Shown here in pieces: positions 19,863 to 27,488 of a stretch of 64,000 bases of DNA (positions are counted from its first letter, which is position 1; every line of letters begins with the position of its first letter). The translations under genes and the position numbers were made by a program. The notes beneath the pieces are model-generated. The model saw only the letters and a program-made list of their open reading frames with translations, was not told the origin of the DNA and searched no databases. The DNA is from Aquabacterium soli. GTDB taxonomy: Bacteria > Pseudomonadota > Gammaproteobacteria > Burkholderiales > Burkholderiaceae_C. The DNA lies in contig NZ_RSED01000007.1 of NCBI RefSeq assembly GCF_003933735.1, positions 186,001 to 250,000 on the forward strand, read 5' to 3'.

Positions 19863-20986
19863 ACGAACCTCTGCGCATCCTGTTCTTCGCCGACGCCTCC
19901 AGCGTGCACACGCGGCGCTGGGTGGCCTCCATGGCCGAGCGCGGCGCCGAGGCCATCGTGATCACCCGCCAGCCGGCCGAGGTGCCCGGCGCGCGCGAGG
20001 TCATCGCCATTGCGCCGGGGCAGGACAAGGCCAGCTGGTTCAAGGCCCTGCCCGAGGTGCGGCGTGTGGCGGGCCGCGTGGCCGCCAGCTTCAGGCCGCA
20101 CCTGGTGCATGGCCACTACGTGACCTCGTACGGGCTGTGGGCTGCCGCCTGCGGTGTGCGCGTGCCCAAGGTGCTGACGGCCTGGGGCTCCGACATCCTG
20201 GTCACGCCGCGCGAGAGCCGCCTGATGCGCCTGATCGTGCGCTGGACGCTGCGCCGTGCCGACCTCATCACGGCCGACTCCATCGAGATGGTCGACGAGA
20301 TCGCGTCCTACCACCCCAGCGCGCCGGTGCACCAGATCCTGTGGGGGGCCGACACAGGCAAGTTCCTGCCCGCGCCACCGGCCCCGGATTTCGAGGTGGT
20401 CAGCCTGCGCGTGTGGGAGCCCAACTACAACATCGACCTGGTCATCGAGGCCTTTGCCCGCTTCGTCAGCCTGCGCCCGCATTCGCAGGCACGCCTGCAC
20501 CTGCTGGGCGGCGGCCCGCTGCAGGGCGCGCTGGAAGAGCGCGTGACGGCGCTGCGCCTGCTGCAGCAGGTGCGCTTCCATGGCCGCGTGGGCGATGTCG
20601 AGATGATCGAGGCCATCCAGCGCTGCCGGGTGTCGGTGTCGGTGCCCACCAGCGACGCCACCTCGGTGTCGGTGCTCGAATCGATGGCCTGCGGGCTGCC
20701 CATCATCGCCTCTGACCTGCCCGCCAACCGCCAGTGGGTGGACAGCCGCGGCGGCTGGCTCACGCCCGTGCGCGACATCGATGCCCTGACGCAGGCCCTG
20801 CTGGACGCGCACGACGACCCCACCGCCGCCACGCTCAAGGGCGTGCACAACCGCCGCCGCATCGAGCGCGAGGCTTCTCGGCGCGGGCAGATGGACCGCA
20901 TGTGGCTGCTCTACCTGCAGCTGCTCAAGCCCAACCCCAAACAGCGCAAGGGCGCACAAACAGCCAGCCAGGGAGAGGCTTCTTGA
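19859..20986 (+). CDS. Glycosyltransferase family 4
   Basis: 375 residues of GT-B fold. The N terminus reads LRILFFADASSVHTRRWVA and the acceptor domain has VHGHYVTSYGLWAA and LTAWGSDILVTPR. The donor domain carries LHLLGGGPLQGALEERV, RFHGRVGDVEMIEAIQ and SVSVLESMACGLPIIASD, the last holding the E(x7)E nucleotide-sugar contact. Expected to add one sugar to the growing lipid-linked oligosaccharide. GTG start overlapping the preceding stop (GTGA), and its own TGA overlaps the TTG start of the next gene. Confidence 0.92.
   Translation: MNEPLRILFFADASSVHTRRWVASMAERGAEAIVITRQPAEVPGAREVIAIAPGQDKASWFKALPEVRRVAGRVAASFRPHLVHGHYVTSYGLWAAACGVRVPKVLTAWGSDILVTPRESRLMRLIVRWTLRRADLITADSIEMVDEIASYHPSAPVHQILWGADTGKFLPAPPAPDFEVVSLRVWEPNYNIDLVIEAFARFVSLRPHSQARLHLLGGGPLQGALEERVTALRLLQQVRFHGRVGDVEMIEAIQRCRVSVSVPTSDATSVSVLESMACGLPIIASDLPANRQWVDSRGGWLTPVRDIDALTQALLDAHDDPTAATLKGVHNRRRIEREASRRGQMDRMWLLYLQLLKPNPKQRKGAQTASQGEAS
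20971..20978 (+). promoter_or_regulatory. Strong Shine-Dalgarno deciding a TTG start
   Basis: GGGAGAGG lies inside the end of the preceding glycosyltransferase gene, four bases before the TTG at 20983. That TTG overlaps the preceding stop as TTGA. The site identifies this rare start codon as the start of the family 2 glycosyltransferase. Confidence 0.7.
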
Positions 20987-22164
20987 GTGATCTGCACAAT
21001 GAGGGGGGCAGCAAGCTGGAAGGCGGCCTGCTGTCGGTGATCGTGCCCTGCCGCAACGAGCGCGACCACATCGAGGCTTTCTGCGCCAGCGTGGCCGCGC
21101 AGCAGGTACCCGAGGGCTGGACGCTGGAGGTGCTGATCGCCGATGGCCTGAGCGACGACGGCACGCGCGAGTGCCTGGCCGCGCTGTGCGCGCGCGATGC
21201 CCGCTTCGTGATGATCGACAACCCCGGGCGCATCGTGTCCTGCGGGCTGAACCGCTGCATCGAACGTGCGCAGGGCCGCTTCATCGTGCGGCTGGATGTG
21301 CACACCGTCTATGCCCCCGATTACCTCGCGCGCTGCCTGGACACCTGGCATGCCACGGGTGCCGACAATGTCGGCGGCCCCTGGAAGGCCGAGGGCGCAT
21401 CCGGCCCCAATGGGCGCGTGCAGTGCGCCATCGCGGCAGCGTTCCAGTCGCGCTGGGTGGCCGGGGGCGCACGCTCACGCGACCTGGGCTACGAAGGCCC
21501 GGTGGACACGGTGTACCTGGGCGCCTGGCCGCGCGAAACCTTCGCGCGTTTCGGTGGCTTCGATGAAACCCTGGTGCGCAACCAGGACGACGAGCACAAC
21601 CTGCGCATCCACAAGGGCGGCGGGCGGGTGTGGCAATCGTCCACCATCCGCTCCACCTACTACCCGCGGGCGCTGGTGTCCGACGTGTTCCGGCAATACC
21701 GCCAGTATGGTTACTGGAAGCCTTTCGTGATGCGCAAGCACGGCCAGGCCGCGTCGATCCGCCACCTGGTGCCCGGTGTGTTCGTCGGGCTCTGGCTGGC
21801 GCTGCTGCTGCTGACCCTGGGCAGCCTGCTCTGGGCGGCTTCGCCCTGGGCCCCATCCACCGCACCGGTGATGGCTGCCGCAGGTACTTACCCGTCGCAC
21901 GGACCCTGGCTGGCCTGGATCTTTGCCGGGCTGTCGGCGGGCCTGTTCGTGGGCTTGAACCTGCTCTATGGGCTGGGCGTGCTGCTGGTCAGCAGCCTCA
22001 TCGCCACGCAGCAGGGGCGCGAATTGATGCCCTACCTGCCCCGCGTGATCGCGGCCTACCACGTGGGTTATGGGCTGGGATCGCTGCGTGGGTGGTGGGA
22101 TGTGATCGTCAAGGGGCGTCCCGATCCCGCTTTCGGCAAGCTGACACGCGGGCCTGCCCGCTGA
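20983..22164 (+). CDS. Glycosyltransferase family 2, membrane-anchored
   Basis: 393 residues. The GT-A catalytic domain begins LLSVIVPCRNERDHIEAFC, with VLIADGLSDDGTRE, the DxD-type FIVRLDVHTVY and the C-terminal acceptor region GGFDETLVRNQDDEHNLRI. Two C-terminal hydrophobic helices follow (LVPGVFVGLWLALLLLTLGS and WIFAGLSAGLFVGLNLLYG), so it acts at the cytoplasmic face of the inner membrane. Similar to succinoglycan-type transferases. The start is TTG at 20983, overlapping the previous stop and backed by a strong ribosome-binding site. Confidence 0.88.
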   Translation: MSDLHNEGGSKLEGGLLSVIVPCRNERDHIEAFCASVAAQQVPEGWTLEVLIADGLSDDGTRECLAALCARDARFVMIDNPGRIVSCGLNRCIERAQGRFIVRLDVHTVYAPDYLARCLDTWHATGADNVGGPWKAEGASGPNGRVQCAIAAAFQSRWVAGGARSRDLGYEGPVDTVYLGAWPRETFARFGGFDETLVRNQDDEHNLRIHKGGGRVWQSSTIRSTYYPRALVSDVFRQYRQYGYWKPFVMRKHGQAASIRHLVPGVFVGLWLALLLLTLGSLLWAASPWAPSTAPVMAAAGTYPSHGPWLAWIFAGLSAGLFVGLNLLYGLGVLLVSSLIATQQGRELMPYLPRVIAAYHVGYGLGSLRGWWDVIVKGRPDPAFGKLTRGPAR

Positions 22165-22242
22165 CAACGCCCGCATACTGACGCCCCGACCCAGCCACCA
22201 CGGCCCGTCCAGAACATTCGTGACCGCACGTCCCTCACCGCC

Positions 22243-23421
22243 ATGAGCACCGACCAGAGCCTGCCTTTCCTGCCCTTCGCCCTGCCTGAGATCGGCGAAG
22301 AAGAGATCGCCGAAGTGGCCGATGCGCTGCGTTCGGGTTGGGTCACCACCGGCCCCAAGACCCGGCGCTTCGAGCAGGCCTTTGTCGAGTTACTGGGTGA
22401 CGACAGCCTGCAGGCCATCGCCGTGAACTCGGCCACGGCCGGGCTGCATCTGGCGCTCGAGGCCCTGGGCATCGGCCCCGGCGACGAGGTCATCACCACC
22501 ACGCACACCTTCACGGCCACGGCCGAGGTGGTGCGTTACCTGGGGGCGGACGTCAAGCTGGTCGACATCGACCCGGCCACCTTGAACATCGATCCGGTGG
22601 CCATCGAGGCCGCGATCACACCGGCCACCAAGGCCATCATGCCGGTGCATTACGCGGGCCTGGCGGTGGACATGGACGCCATCTACGCGATCGCACACAA
22701 ACATGGCCTGAAGGTGATCGAAGATGCCGCCCACTCGCTGCCCACCACCTACAAGGGCCAGCTGGTCGGCACGCTCAAGAGCGACGCGGTGGTCTTCAGC
22801 TTCTACGCCAACAAGACCATGACCACGGGCGAGGGCGGCATGCTGGTCACGCGGGATGCCGACCTGGCCGCGCGTGCCAAGGTGATGCGCCTGCATGGCA
22901 TCAACCGAGATGCCTTCGACCGCTTCACGGCCAAGGTGCCCAGCTGGTACTACGAGATCGTGGCGCCGGGCTTCAAGTACAACCTGACCGACATCGCCGC
23001 GGCGCTGGGCCTGCACCAGCTCAAGCGCCTGCCGGGCTTTCAGGTGCGCCGCGAGCAGATCGCCCAGCGCTATGACGAGGCCTTCGCCGACCTGCCCATC
23101 ATCCGCCCGCCGCGCCCTGTGCACGCGGGCGATACGCACTCGTGGCACTTGTACGTGATTCGCCTGTCCGATGGCACGACCGTGCAGCGCGATGCCTTCA
23201 TCGACAGCCTGTTCGCCGATGGCATCGGCGTGAGCGTGCACTACATCCCGCTGCACCTGCACCCGTACTGGAAAGAGCGCTACGACCTGCGCCCCGAGCA
23301 GTTCCCGCACAGCCAGAAGGCCTTCGAGCGCATGCTGACCCTGCCGTTGTACACGCGCATGACGGATGCCGATGTGGAGCGGGTGATCGCCTCGGTGCGC
23401 AAGGCCCTGGGCCGCGCTTGA
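22243..23421 (+). CDS. DegT/DnrJ/EryC1/StrS-type sugar aminotransferase
   Basis: 392 residues, the family's usual size. PLP-dependent enzyme that converts a 4-keto or 3-keto nucleotide sugar to its amino form with glutamate as donor. Visible: [43 protein letters not shown] with the PLP-contacting Asp, the lysine loop [17 protein letters not shown] with the Schiff-base Lys, and [15 protein letters not shown]. In this cluster it probably acts on the product of the WbpM-type dehydratase at 29174 (inference). It starts with ATG, 78 bp after the preceding gene. Confidence 0.93.
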   Translation: MSTDQSLPFLPFALPEIGEEEIAEVADALRSGWVTTGPKTRRFEQAFVELLGDDSLQAIAVNSATAGLHLALEALGIGPGDEVITTTHTFTATAEVVRYLGADVKLVDIDPATLNIDPVAIEAAITPATKAIMPVHYAGLAVDMDAIYAIAHKHGLKVIEDAAHSLPTTYKGQLVGTLKSDAVVFSFYANKTMTTGEGGMLVTRDADLAARAKVMRLHGINRDAFDRFTAKVPSWYYEIVAPGFKYNLTDIAAALGLHQLKRLPGFQVRREQIAQRYDEAFADLPIIRPPRPVHAGDTHSWHLYVIRLSDGTTVQRDAFIDSLFADGIGVSVHYIPLHLHPYWKERYDLRPEQFPHSQKAFERMLTLPLYTRMTDADVERVIASVRKALGRA

Positions 23422-23442
23422 TCAGGTCGGGGCGGAGCACAC

Positions 23443-24039
23443 GTGGCCAAGCGCCTGTTCGACTGGGTGATGTCCTCGCTGGGTCTGCTGACGCTGGCGC
23501 CCTTGCTGCTGCTGATCGCCTTGCTGGTGAAGCTCGATTCGCCGGGTCCTGTGTTCTTCCGGCAGGAGCGGGTGGGGCGGCACGGTGTGCCGTTTCGCAT
23601 CCACAAGTTCCGCACCATGCGCTTCGATCCGGCCGGGGCGGGGCCGCAGATCACGGTGGGGGCGGATGACCGCATCACGCGTGTGGGACGCTTTCTGCGG
23701 GCCAGCAAGCTCGATGAGCTGGCGCAGCTGATCGATGTGTGGCTGGGTAGCATGAGCCTGGTGGGGCCGCGCCCCGAGGTGCCTCGGTATGTGGCGCATT
23801 ACCCGGTGTCGTTGCGAGACAAGGTGCTGTCGGTGCGGCCGGGGATCACGGACATCGCGTCGATCGAGTACCGCGATGAGAGTGCGGTGCTGGCGCGGGC
23901 GTCGGATCCGGAGCAGGCCTATCTGCACGAGGTGCTGCCGCACAAGCTGGCCCTGGCGGCGCGGTATGTGGATGAGGCTTCCTTGGCGCTGGATGTGAGG
24001 CTGATCCTGCGGACGATCTTGGCGATCTTGCGGCGTTGA
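23443..24039 (+). CDS. Initiating sugar transferase (bacterial sugar transferase, PglC/WcaJ C-terminal type)
   Basis: 198 residues, the short form without the extra N-terminal membrane domain of WbaP/WcaJ. It has one membrane segment (SLGLLTLAPLLLLIALLVKL), then SPGPVFFRQERVGRHG, FRIHKFRTMR, SKLDELAQLIDVWLGSMSLV and GPRPEVP, all hallmark motifs. It transfers a sugar phosphate from UDP-sugar to undecaprenyl phosphate, the first committed step of repeat-unit assembly. It uses a GTG start at 23443, 21 bp after the aminotransferase. It is the last gene before a long gene-free repeat. Confidence 0.92.
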   Translation: MAKRLFDWVMSSLGLLTLAPLLLLIALLVKLDSPGPVFFRQERVGRHGVPFRIHKFRTMRFDPAGAGPQITVGADDRITRVGRFLRASKLDELAQLIDVWLGSMSLVGPRPEVPRYVAHYPVSLRDKVLSVRPGITDIASIEYRDESAVLARASDPEQAYLHEVLPHKLALAARYVDEASLALDVRLILRTILAILRR

Positions 24040-24049
24040 CTTTTGGGCC

Positions 24050-24735
24050 GTTCTTTGCCTTCGGCGGTTCGTGCGCTTTGTCGCAGCAACGCGGGGCACG
24101 GGATGTGGTGGCAGCCGTCCGGGCTTCATTGTTGTCGGTCCCGCCTTCGGCGGGACTGCCCTGTGCTGCTCGCGGCGAGGTGGGGCCGCAGAACTCGCTT
24201 CAGGCCCTGTGGGCCTTACGCTCAAACAGCTGCGGCCAGTCAGATGACGAAGCGCGCTGCGCGCGCCCACCTCACCACTGTGCTGCTCGGCGCCAACAAG
24301 GCGCCCGACCGTCCGCCCCCACATCCCTTTTGTGCCCCGCTGGTGGCGTGCGGAGAAGGCGGGGCGTGCACGGCCAGCGCGCGTCGGCAGAGAGGCTGAC
24401 CCAAGCATCTGGATGCCAGCTCAAGCCAGACAGAGGACAAGGCCCTCCGCATGCGGCGAGCGGGGCACAAAATGGCTGAGGGGGACTCTGGGCGGGCGCC
24501 TTGTTGGCGTCGCAGGCGCGCAGGGAGGGACAGGTTTGCCCCTGGCCGCAGGCCAGGGGATGGCGAGCATGTTTGAGCCCGCAGGGCGAGTTGCGCAGCC
24601 ACCTGTCCCGGACGAGCACCGGAGAGCAGTCCTGCCGAAGGCGGGACCGCCAACATTGAAGCCCGGCCAGAGTCCCCCTCAGACCCCGCCCCGCGCTCTC
24701 ACGACAAAGCGCCACAACCAACGCAGGCAAAGAAC
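24050..24735. repeat. Large imperfect inverted repeat (two divergent copies of one intergenic element)
   Basis: Two arms, about 24050-24355 and 24440-24735, are diverged reverse complements around an ~85-bp spacer. Exact or near-exact blocks: 24050-24060 with 24725-24735 (11/11), 24073-24083 with 24702-24712 (11/11), 24119-24158 with 24627-24666 (37/40), 24291-24306 with 24494-24509 (16 bp identical) and 24328-24341 with 24459-24472 (14/14). Open frames in each arm encode similar peptides only because the DNA is similar; they show no protein signature. The region fills the 788-bp gap between the sugar transferase and the BON gene. Origin unknown. Confidence 0.85.
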
Positions 24736-24748
24736 AAGGCACACCCAA

Positions 24749-24776
24749 AAAAAGGAGACCCGAAGGTCTCCTTTTT
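24749..24776 (-). terminator. Rho-independent terminator of the BON gene, UUCG tetraloop
   Basis: On the minus strand the stem GGAGACC-TTCG-GGTCTCC is extended by A/T pairs to 12 bp. It has the stable cUUCGg tetraloop and is followed by a run of seven T (24747-24753). It lies about 50 bp downstream of the BON-domain gene. The A-run on the other side means it may also stop transcripts coming from the polysaccharide cluster. Confidence 0.88.
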
Positions 24777-24827
24777 CTAAGCCCAACCAGCCCGTCTGGC
24801 TGACCGGTCAAGCCCGATCTCAGGCAA

Positions 24828-25181
24828 TCACTTGCCCAGCTTCAACTCGTTCTTGACGTCCTTGACGCCAGGAACAGCCGTGGCAGCCGAGATGGCTTGC
24901 TGAGCGGCTTCAGCGTTGGGGATGGAGCCCTTGAGCACCACCACGCCGTCGTTGGTCGACACGTCGATCTTCTGGCTCGACAGGTCCTTGTTCTCGAGCA
25001 GCGCGGCCTTGACCTTGCTGTTCACCACGGCGTCGCCAGCGTACGAAGCTTCGCCGGTCGGGGCGGGGGCCTGGGCATCAGGCGAAGTCGCTGCAGCAGG
25101 GCCGGCAGCGTAGACGGAGGCGGAACCGGCGACCAGGGCGGCGGCAGCGATCAGGCGAGCGATGGCGGAACGTTGTTGCAT
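24828..25181 (-). CDS. Periplasmic BON-domain protein
   Basis: 117 residues. A signal peptide (IARLIAAAALVAGSASVYA) is followed by an Ala/Pro linker and a single BON domain (about 48-115): DAVVNSKVKAALLENKDL, IDVSTNDGVVVLKGSI and VPGVKDVKNELKL. BON proteins such as OsmY associate with membranes in the periplasm and are often stress-induced. A good ribosome-binding site (AGGAGA) precedes the ATG at 25181. The gene ends in its own terminator and appears to be a single-gene unit. Confidence 0.92.
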   Translation of the reverse strand: MQQRSAIARLIAAAALVAGSASVYAAGPAAATSPDAQAPAPTGEASYAGDAVVNSKVKAALLENKDLSSQKIDVSTNDGVVVLKGSIPNAEAAQQAISAATAVPGVKDVKNELKLGK

Positions 25182-25320
25182 AGGGATCTCCTGTTGTGCA
25201 TGTGAATGCAGTTGGCTTGGAAGAATCGCGGTGCCGCTGTTTCAGGCACCACACCTCCCACAGGGCAACGACCGTGCCAGAACGGAAAACTCTTTGTGAA
25301 TCAACAACTTGAAAAATGGC

Positions 25321-25353
25321 CCACGCCAACCCCACGCCAACCCCACGCCAAAC
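25321..25353. repeat. Three tandem copies of an 11-bp unit
   Basis: CCACGCCAACC occurs twice head to tail (25321-25331, 25332-25342), followed by a one-mismatch third copy CCACGCCAAAC (25343-25353). It lies in the 230-bp gap upstream of the BON gene and downstream of glrR, about 140 bp before the BON start. It could be a multi-site binding region or slippage product. Confidence 0.7.
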
Positions 25354-25373
25354 ACCCGCCAAAACCCCGATTT

Positions 25374-25393
25374 CTGTCGCCGCACGGCGACAG
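25374..25393. other. Perfect 8-bp stem with 4-nt loop downstream of glrR
   Basis: CTGTCGCC-GCAC-GGCGACAG, 18 bp downstream of the glrR stop. There is no U-run in either direction, so intrinsic termination is doubtful; it may protect the 3' end of the glrKR transcript. Confidence 0.45.
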
Positions 25394-25411
25394 ACAGGTG
25401 TTGCGCCAACG

Positions 25412-26827
25412 CTAAGTGCTTGAATCAACGGGGTTTTTCCTGTCGCCCTGTCCCGACGCTTCATCCCCGGCAGGCAGGTCATCCCTGAAGCGCTGGGCCA
25501 CCAGGCCATGCCGCTGCAGCAGGCGGTAGAACTCGGTGCGGTTGCGCTCGGCCAGGCGTGCGGCATCGGCGACATTGCCTGCCGTGAGCTTGAGCAACTG
25601 GCTCAGGTAGCCCCGCTCGAAGCGTTGTTTGGCGTTCACATAGTTCAGCACCTGTGTGGGCGCTTCGGCCTGCAGGGCGCGCTGCACCAGGCTCAGCGGG
25701 ATCAATGGCGAGGTGGCCAACGCGCACACCTGCTCTACCGCGTTGTAGAGCTGGCGCACATTGCCTGGCCACGGCGCGCCCACCAGCGCTTCGAGCGCAT
25801 CCGGTGCGAAGCCATTGAGCGTCTTGCGGTACTTGGCCGCCAGCTGCGTCAGGAAATGCTGCGCCAGCAGGGGGATGTCCTCGCGCCGTTCACCCAGCGA
25901 CGGCAGGCTCAGCTTCACCACGTTCAGGCGGTAGTAGAGGTCGGGGCGGAACTGGTTGTCGGCCATGGCCACGTCCAGGTCACGGTGCGTGGCCGACAGC
26001 ACGCGCACATCCACCGGGATGGCCTCGTTGCTGCCCACCGGGCGCACCGTGCGCTCCTGCAGCGCACGCAACAGCTTGACCTGCAGGGGCGGGGGCATGT
26101 CGCCGATCTCATCCAGAAACAAGGTGCCGCCGTCGGCCGTCTGGAACAGGCCCTGGCGGCTGGTCTGCGCGCCTGTGAACGCGCCCTTGACATGGCCGAA
26201 CAGCTCGGATTCGAGCAACTGCTCCGGGATGGCGCCGCAGTTGATGGCCACGAAAGGCTTGCGCGCGCGCGGACTGGCGCGGTGGATGGCGCGGGCCAGC
26301 AGCTCCTTGCCGGCGCCGCTTTCGCCCGCGATCAGCACGCTGGCATCGGTGGCCGCCACCAGGCGGGCCTCTGCCAGCACATCGGCCATGGCCTGGCTGC
26401 GGCTGATGATCTCTTCGCGCCAACTGTGGTCACCGCCTGCATCGCCCTTGGCCCCGGGGCTCAGGCTGGTGGCCTGGCAGACCTTGTCGAGCAGCTCGTG
26501 GCTGTCGAAGGGCTTGGTCAGGTAGGCGAAAGCGCCGCGCGAGGTGGCGTCCACCGCATCGGGGATGGTGCCGTGCGCGGTCAGCAGGATCACAGGCAGG
26601 GCTGGATGCTGGGCGCGGATCTCGTCGAACAGCTGCAGTCCGTCCAGGCCCGGCAGGCGCACATCGCTGATCACCAGCGTGGGCTGGGACACGGCCAGTT
26701 GCGCCAGGGCGGCCTCGGCCGATTCGGCGGTGCTCACCCGGTAGCCGGCGGCGCTCAGGCGCATGGTCAGCAGGCGCAGCAGGTCGAGGTCGTCGTCCAC
26801 CAGCAGGATCGAATGGTTGGAGGTCAT
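25412..26827 (-). CDS. glrR: Sigma-54-dependent response regulator (GlrR/QseF type)
   Basis: 471 residues. The receiver (5-120) has LLVDDDLDLL, phospho-acceptor LVISDVRLPGLDG, LLTAHG and YLTKPF. The AAA+ domain (about 150-375) has Walker A GESGAGKELL, the sigma-54 contact loop GAFTGA and Walker B GGTLFLDEIGDM. The C-terminal Fis-type helix-turn-helix is GNVADAARLAERNRTEFYRL. Activates sigma-54 promoters when phosphorylated, most likely by the kinase at 27469. The start ATG at 26827 is one base after the stop of the lipoprotein gene, so the two are coupled. Confidence 0.93.
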   Translation of the reverse strand: MTSNHSILLVDDDLDLLRLLTMRLSAAGYRVSTAESAEAALAQLAVSQPTLVISDVRLPGLDGLQLFDEIRAQHPALPVILLTAHGTIPDAVDATSRGAFAYLTKPFDSHELLDKVCQATSLSPGAKGDAGGDHSWREEIISRSQAMADVLAEARLVAATDASVLIAGESGAGKELLARAIHRASPRARKPFVAINCGAIPEQLLESELFGHVKGAFTGAQTSRQGLFQTADGGTLFLDEIGDMPPPLQVKLLRALQERTVRPVGSNEAIPVDVRVLSATHRDLDVAMADNQFRPDLYYRLNVVKLSLPSLGERREDIPLLAQHFLTQLAAKYRKTLNGFAPDALEALVGAPWPGNVRQLYNAVEQVCALATSPLIPLSLVQRALQAEAPTQVLNYVNAKQRFERGYLSQLLKLTAGNVADAARLAERNRTEFYRLLQRHGLVAQRFRDDLPAGDEASGQGDRKNPVDSST

Positions 26828-26828
26828 G

Positions 26829-27488
26829 TCATCCACCTTGTTGTTTGACGGAGGAGGCCCCGGCGGCCGGTGCCGCGGTGGCGGGGGAGGCGGGCAGGGT
26901 TCGTTCGATGGTCTTGAGCGCTTCGAGCTTCTCGGTGAGCTGGTCGGTTTTGCGCTGGTTGTCGCGGGCCTGCGTGCCCAGCTTGTCCAGCGCATCGGCC
27001 AGGCGGCGCTGCTCGGTCCACTGCGTGCCCAGCATGCGGGCCAGGGGCTTGAGCGCTTCGGCCTCTTCATCGGTGCTGCTCAGCACGGTGTCCAAGTGGA
27101 TCTGCGCCAGCGCCAGGTCGTTGGCATTGCGGCCGATGCTCAGCACCATGGCCTTGCGCATTGAGCCGACAGGCGTCCTGGGCTGAGTGTTGAGGGTGTT
27201 CAGCTCGCGTGTCAGCTCGGCGGGGCTCAAGGCCTTGAGGTTCTGGTGGTAGGCCAGCAGCACCTCCAGCGGGGCCGGTGACACCGGCAGCGCATCGACA
27301 GGATCGGGCACGCAGGCCACGGGTTCTGGCGGTGCTGGCGATGGTGGCGGGGCGGGTGGCGCCGTGGTGCAGGCGGCCAGCGACAACAGCACCGCTGTGG
27401 TCAGCACGGCGCGGTGCAGGGTGGTCAAGGCAGAGGCCCCGCGCTGGGCGGCCAGGCCCGTGCCGGGGTCATGCAGCAGCTTGTTCAT
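26829..27488 (-). CDS. QseG-like outer-membrane lipoprotein of the GlrKR operon
   Basis: 219 residues. A signal peptide ends in a lipobox (LLSLAAC), then a proline-rich linker (about 45-72) and a helical domain with TQWTEQRRLADALDKLGTQA, likely coiled coil. No catalytic motif. In enterobacteria QseG/YfhG sits between the kinase and regulator genes of the same system. The position, size and lipobox agree, though sequence similarity to QseG is not something I can confirm here. It overlaps the end of the kinase gene by 20 bp and abuts glrR. Confidence 0.75.
   Translation of the reverse strand: MNKLLHDPGTGLAAQRGASALTTLHRAVLTTAVLLSLAACTTAPPAPPPSPAPPEPVACVPDPVDALPVSPAPLEVLLAYHQNLKALSPAELTRELNTLNTQPRTPVGSMRKAMVLSIGRNANDLALAQIHLDTVLSSTDEEAEALKPLARMLGTQWTEQRRLADALDKLGTQARDNQRKTDQLTEKLEALKTIERTLPASPATAAPAAGASSVKQQGG

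Noticed and set aside
24036-24811. Overlapping open frames of 100-180 codons on both strands
   Set aside because: They lie in the inverted repeat, have no family motif, membrane pattern or ribosome-binding site, and similar peptides come from both arms in mirrored positions, as expected from repeated DNA.
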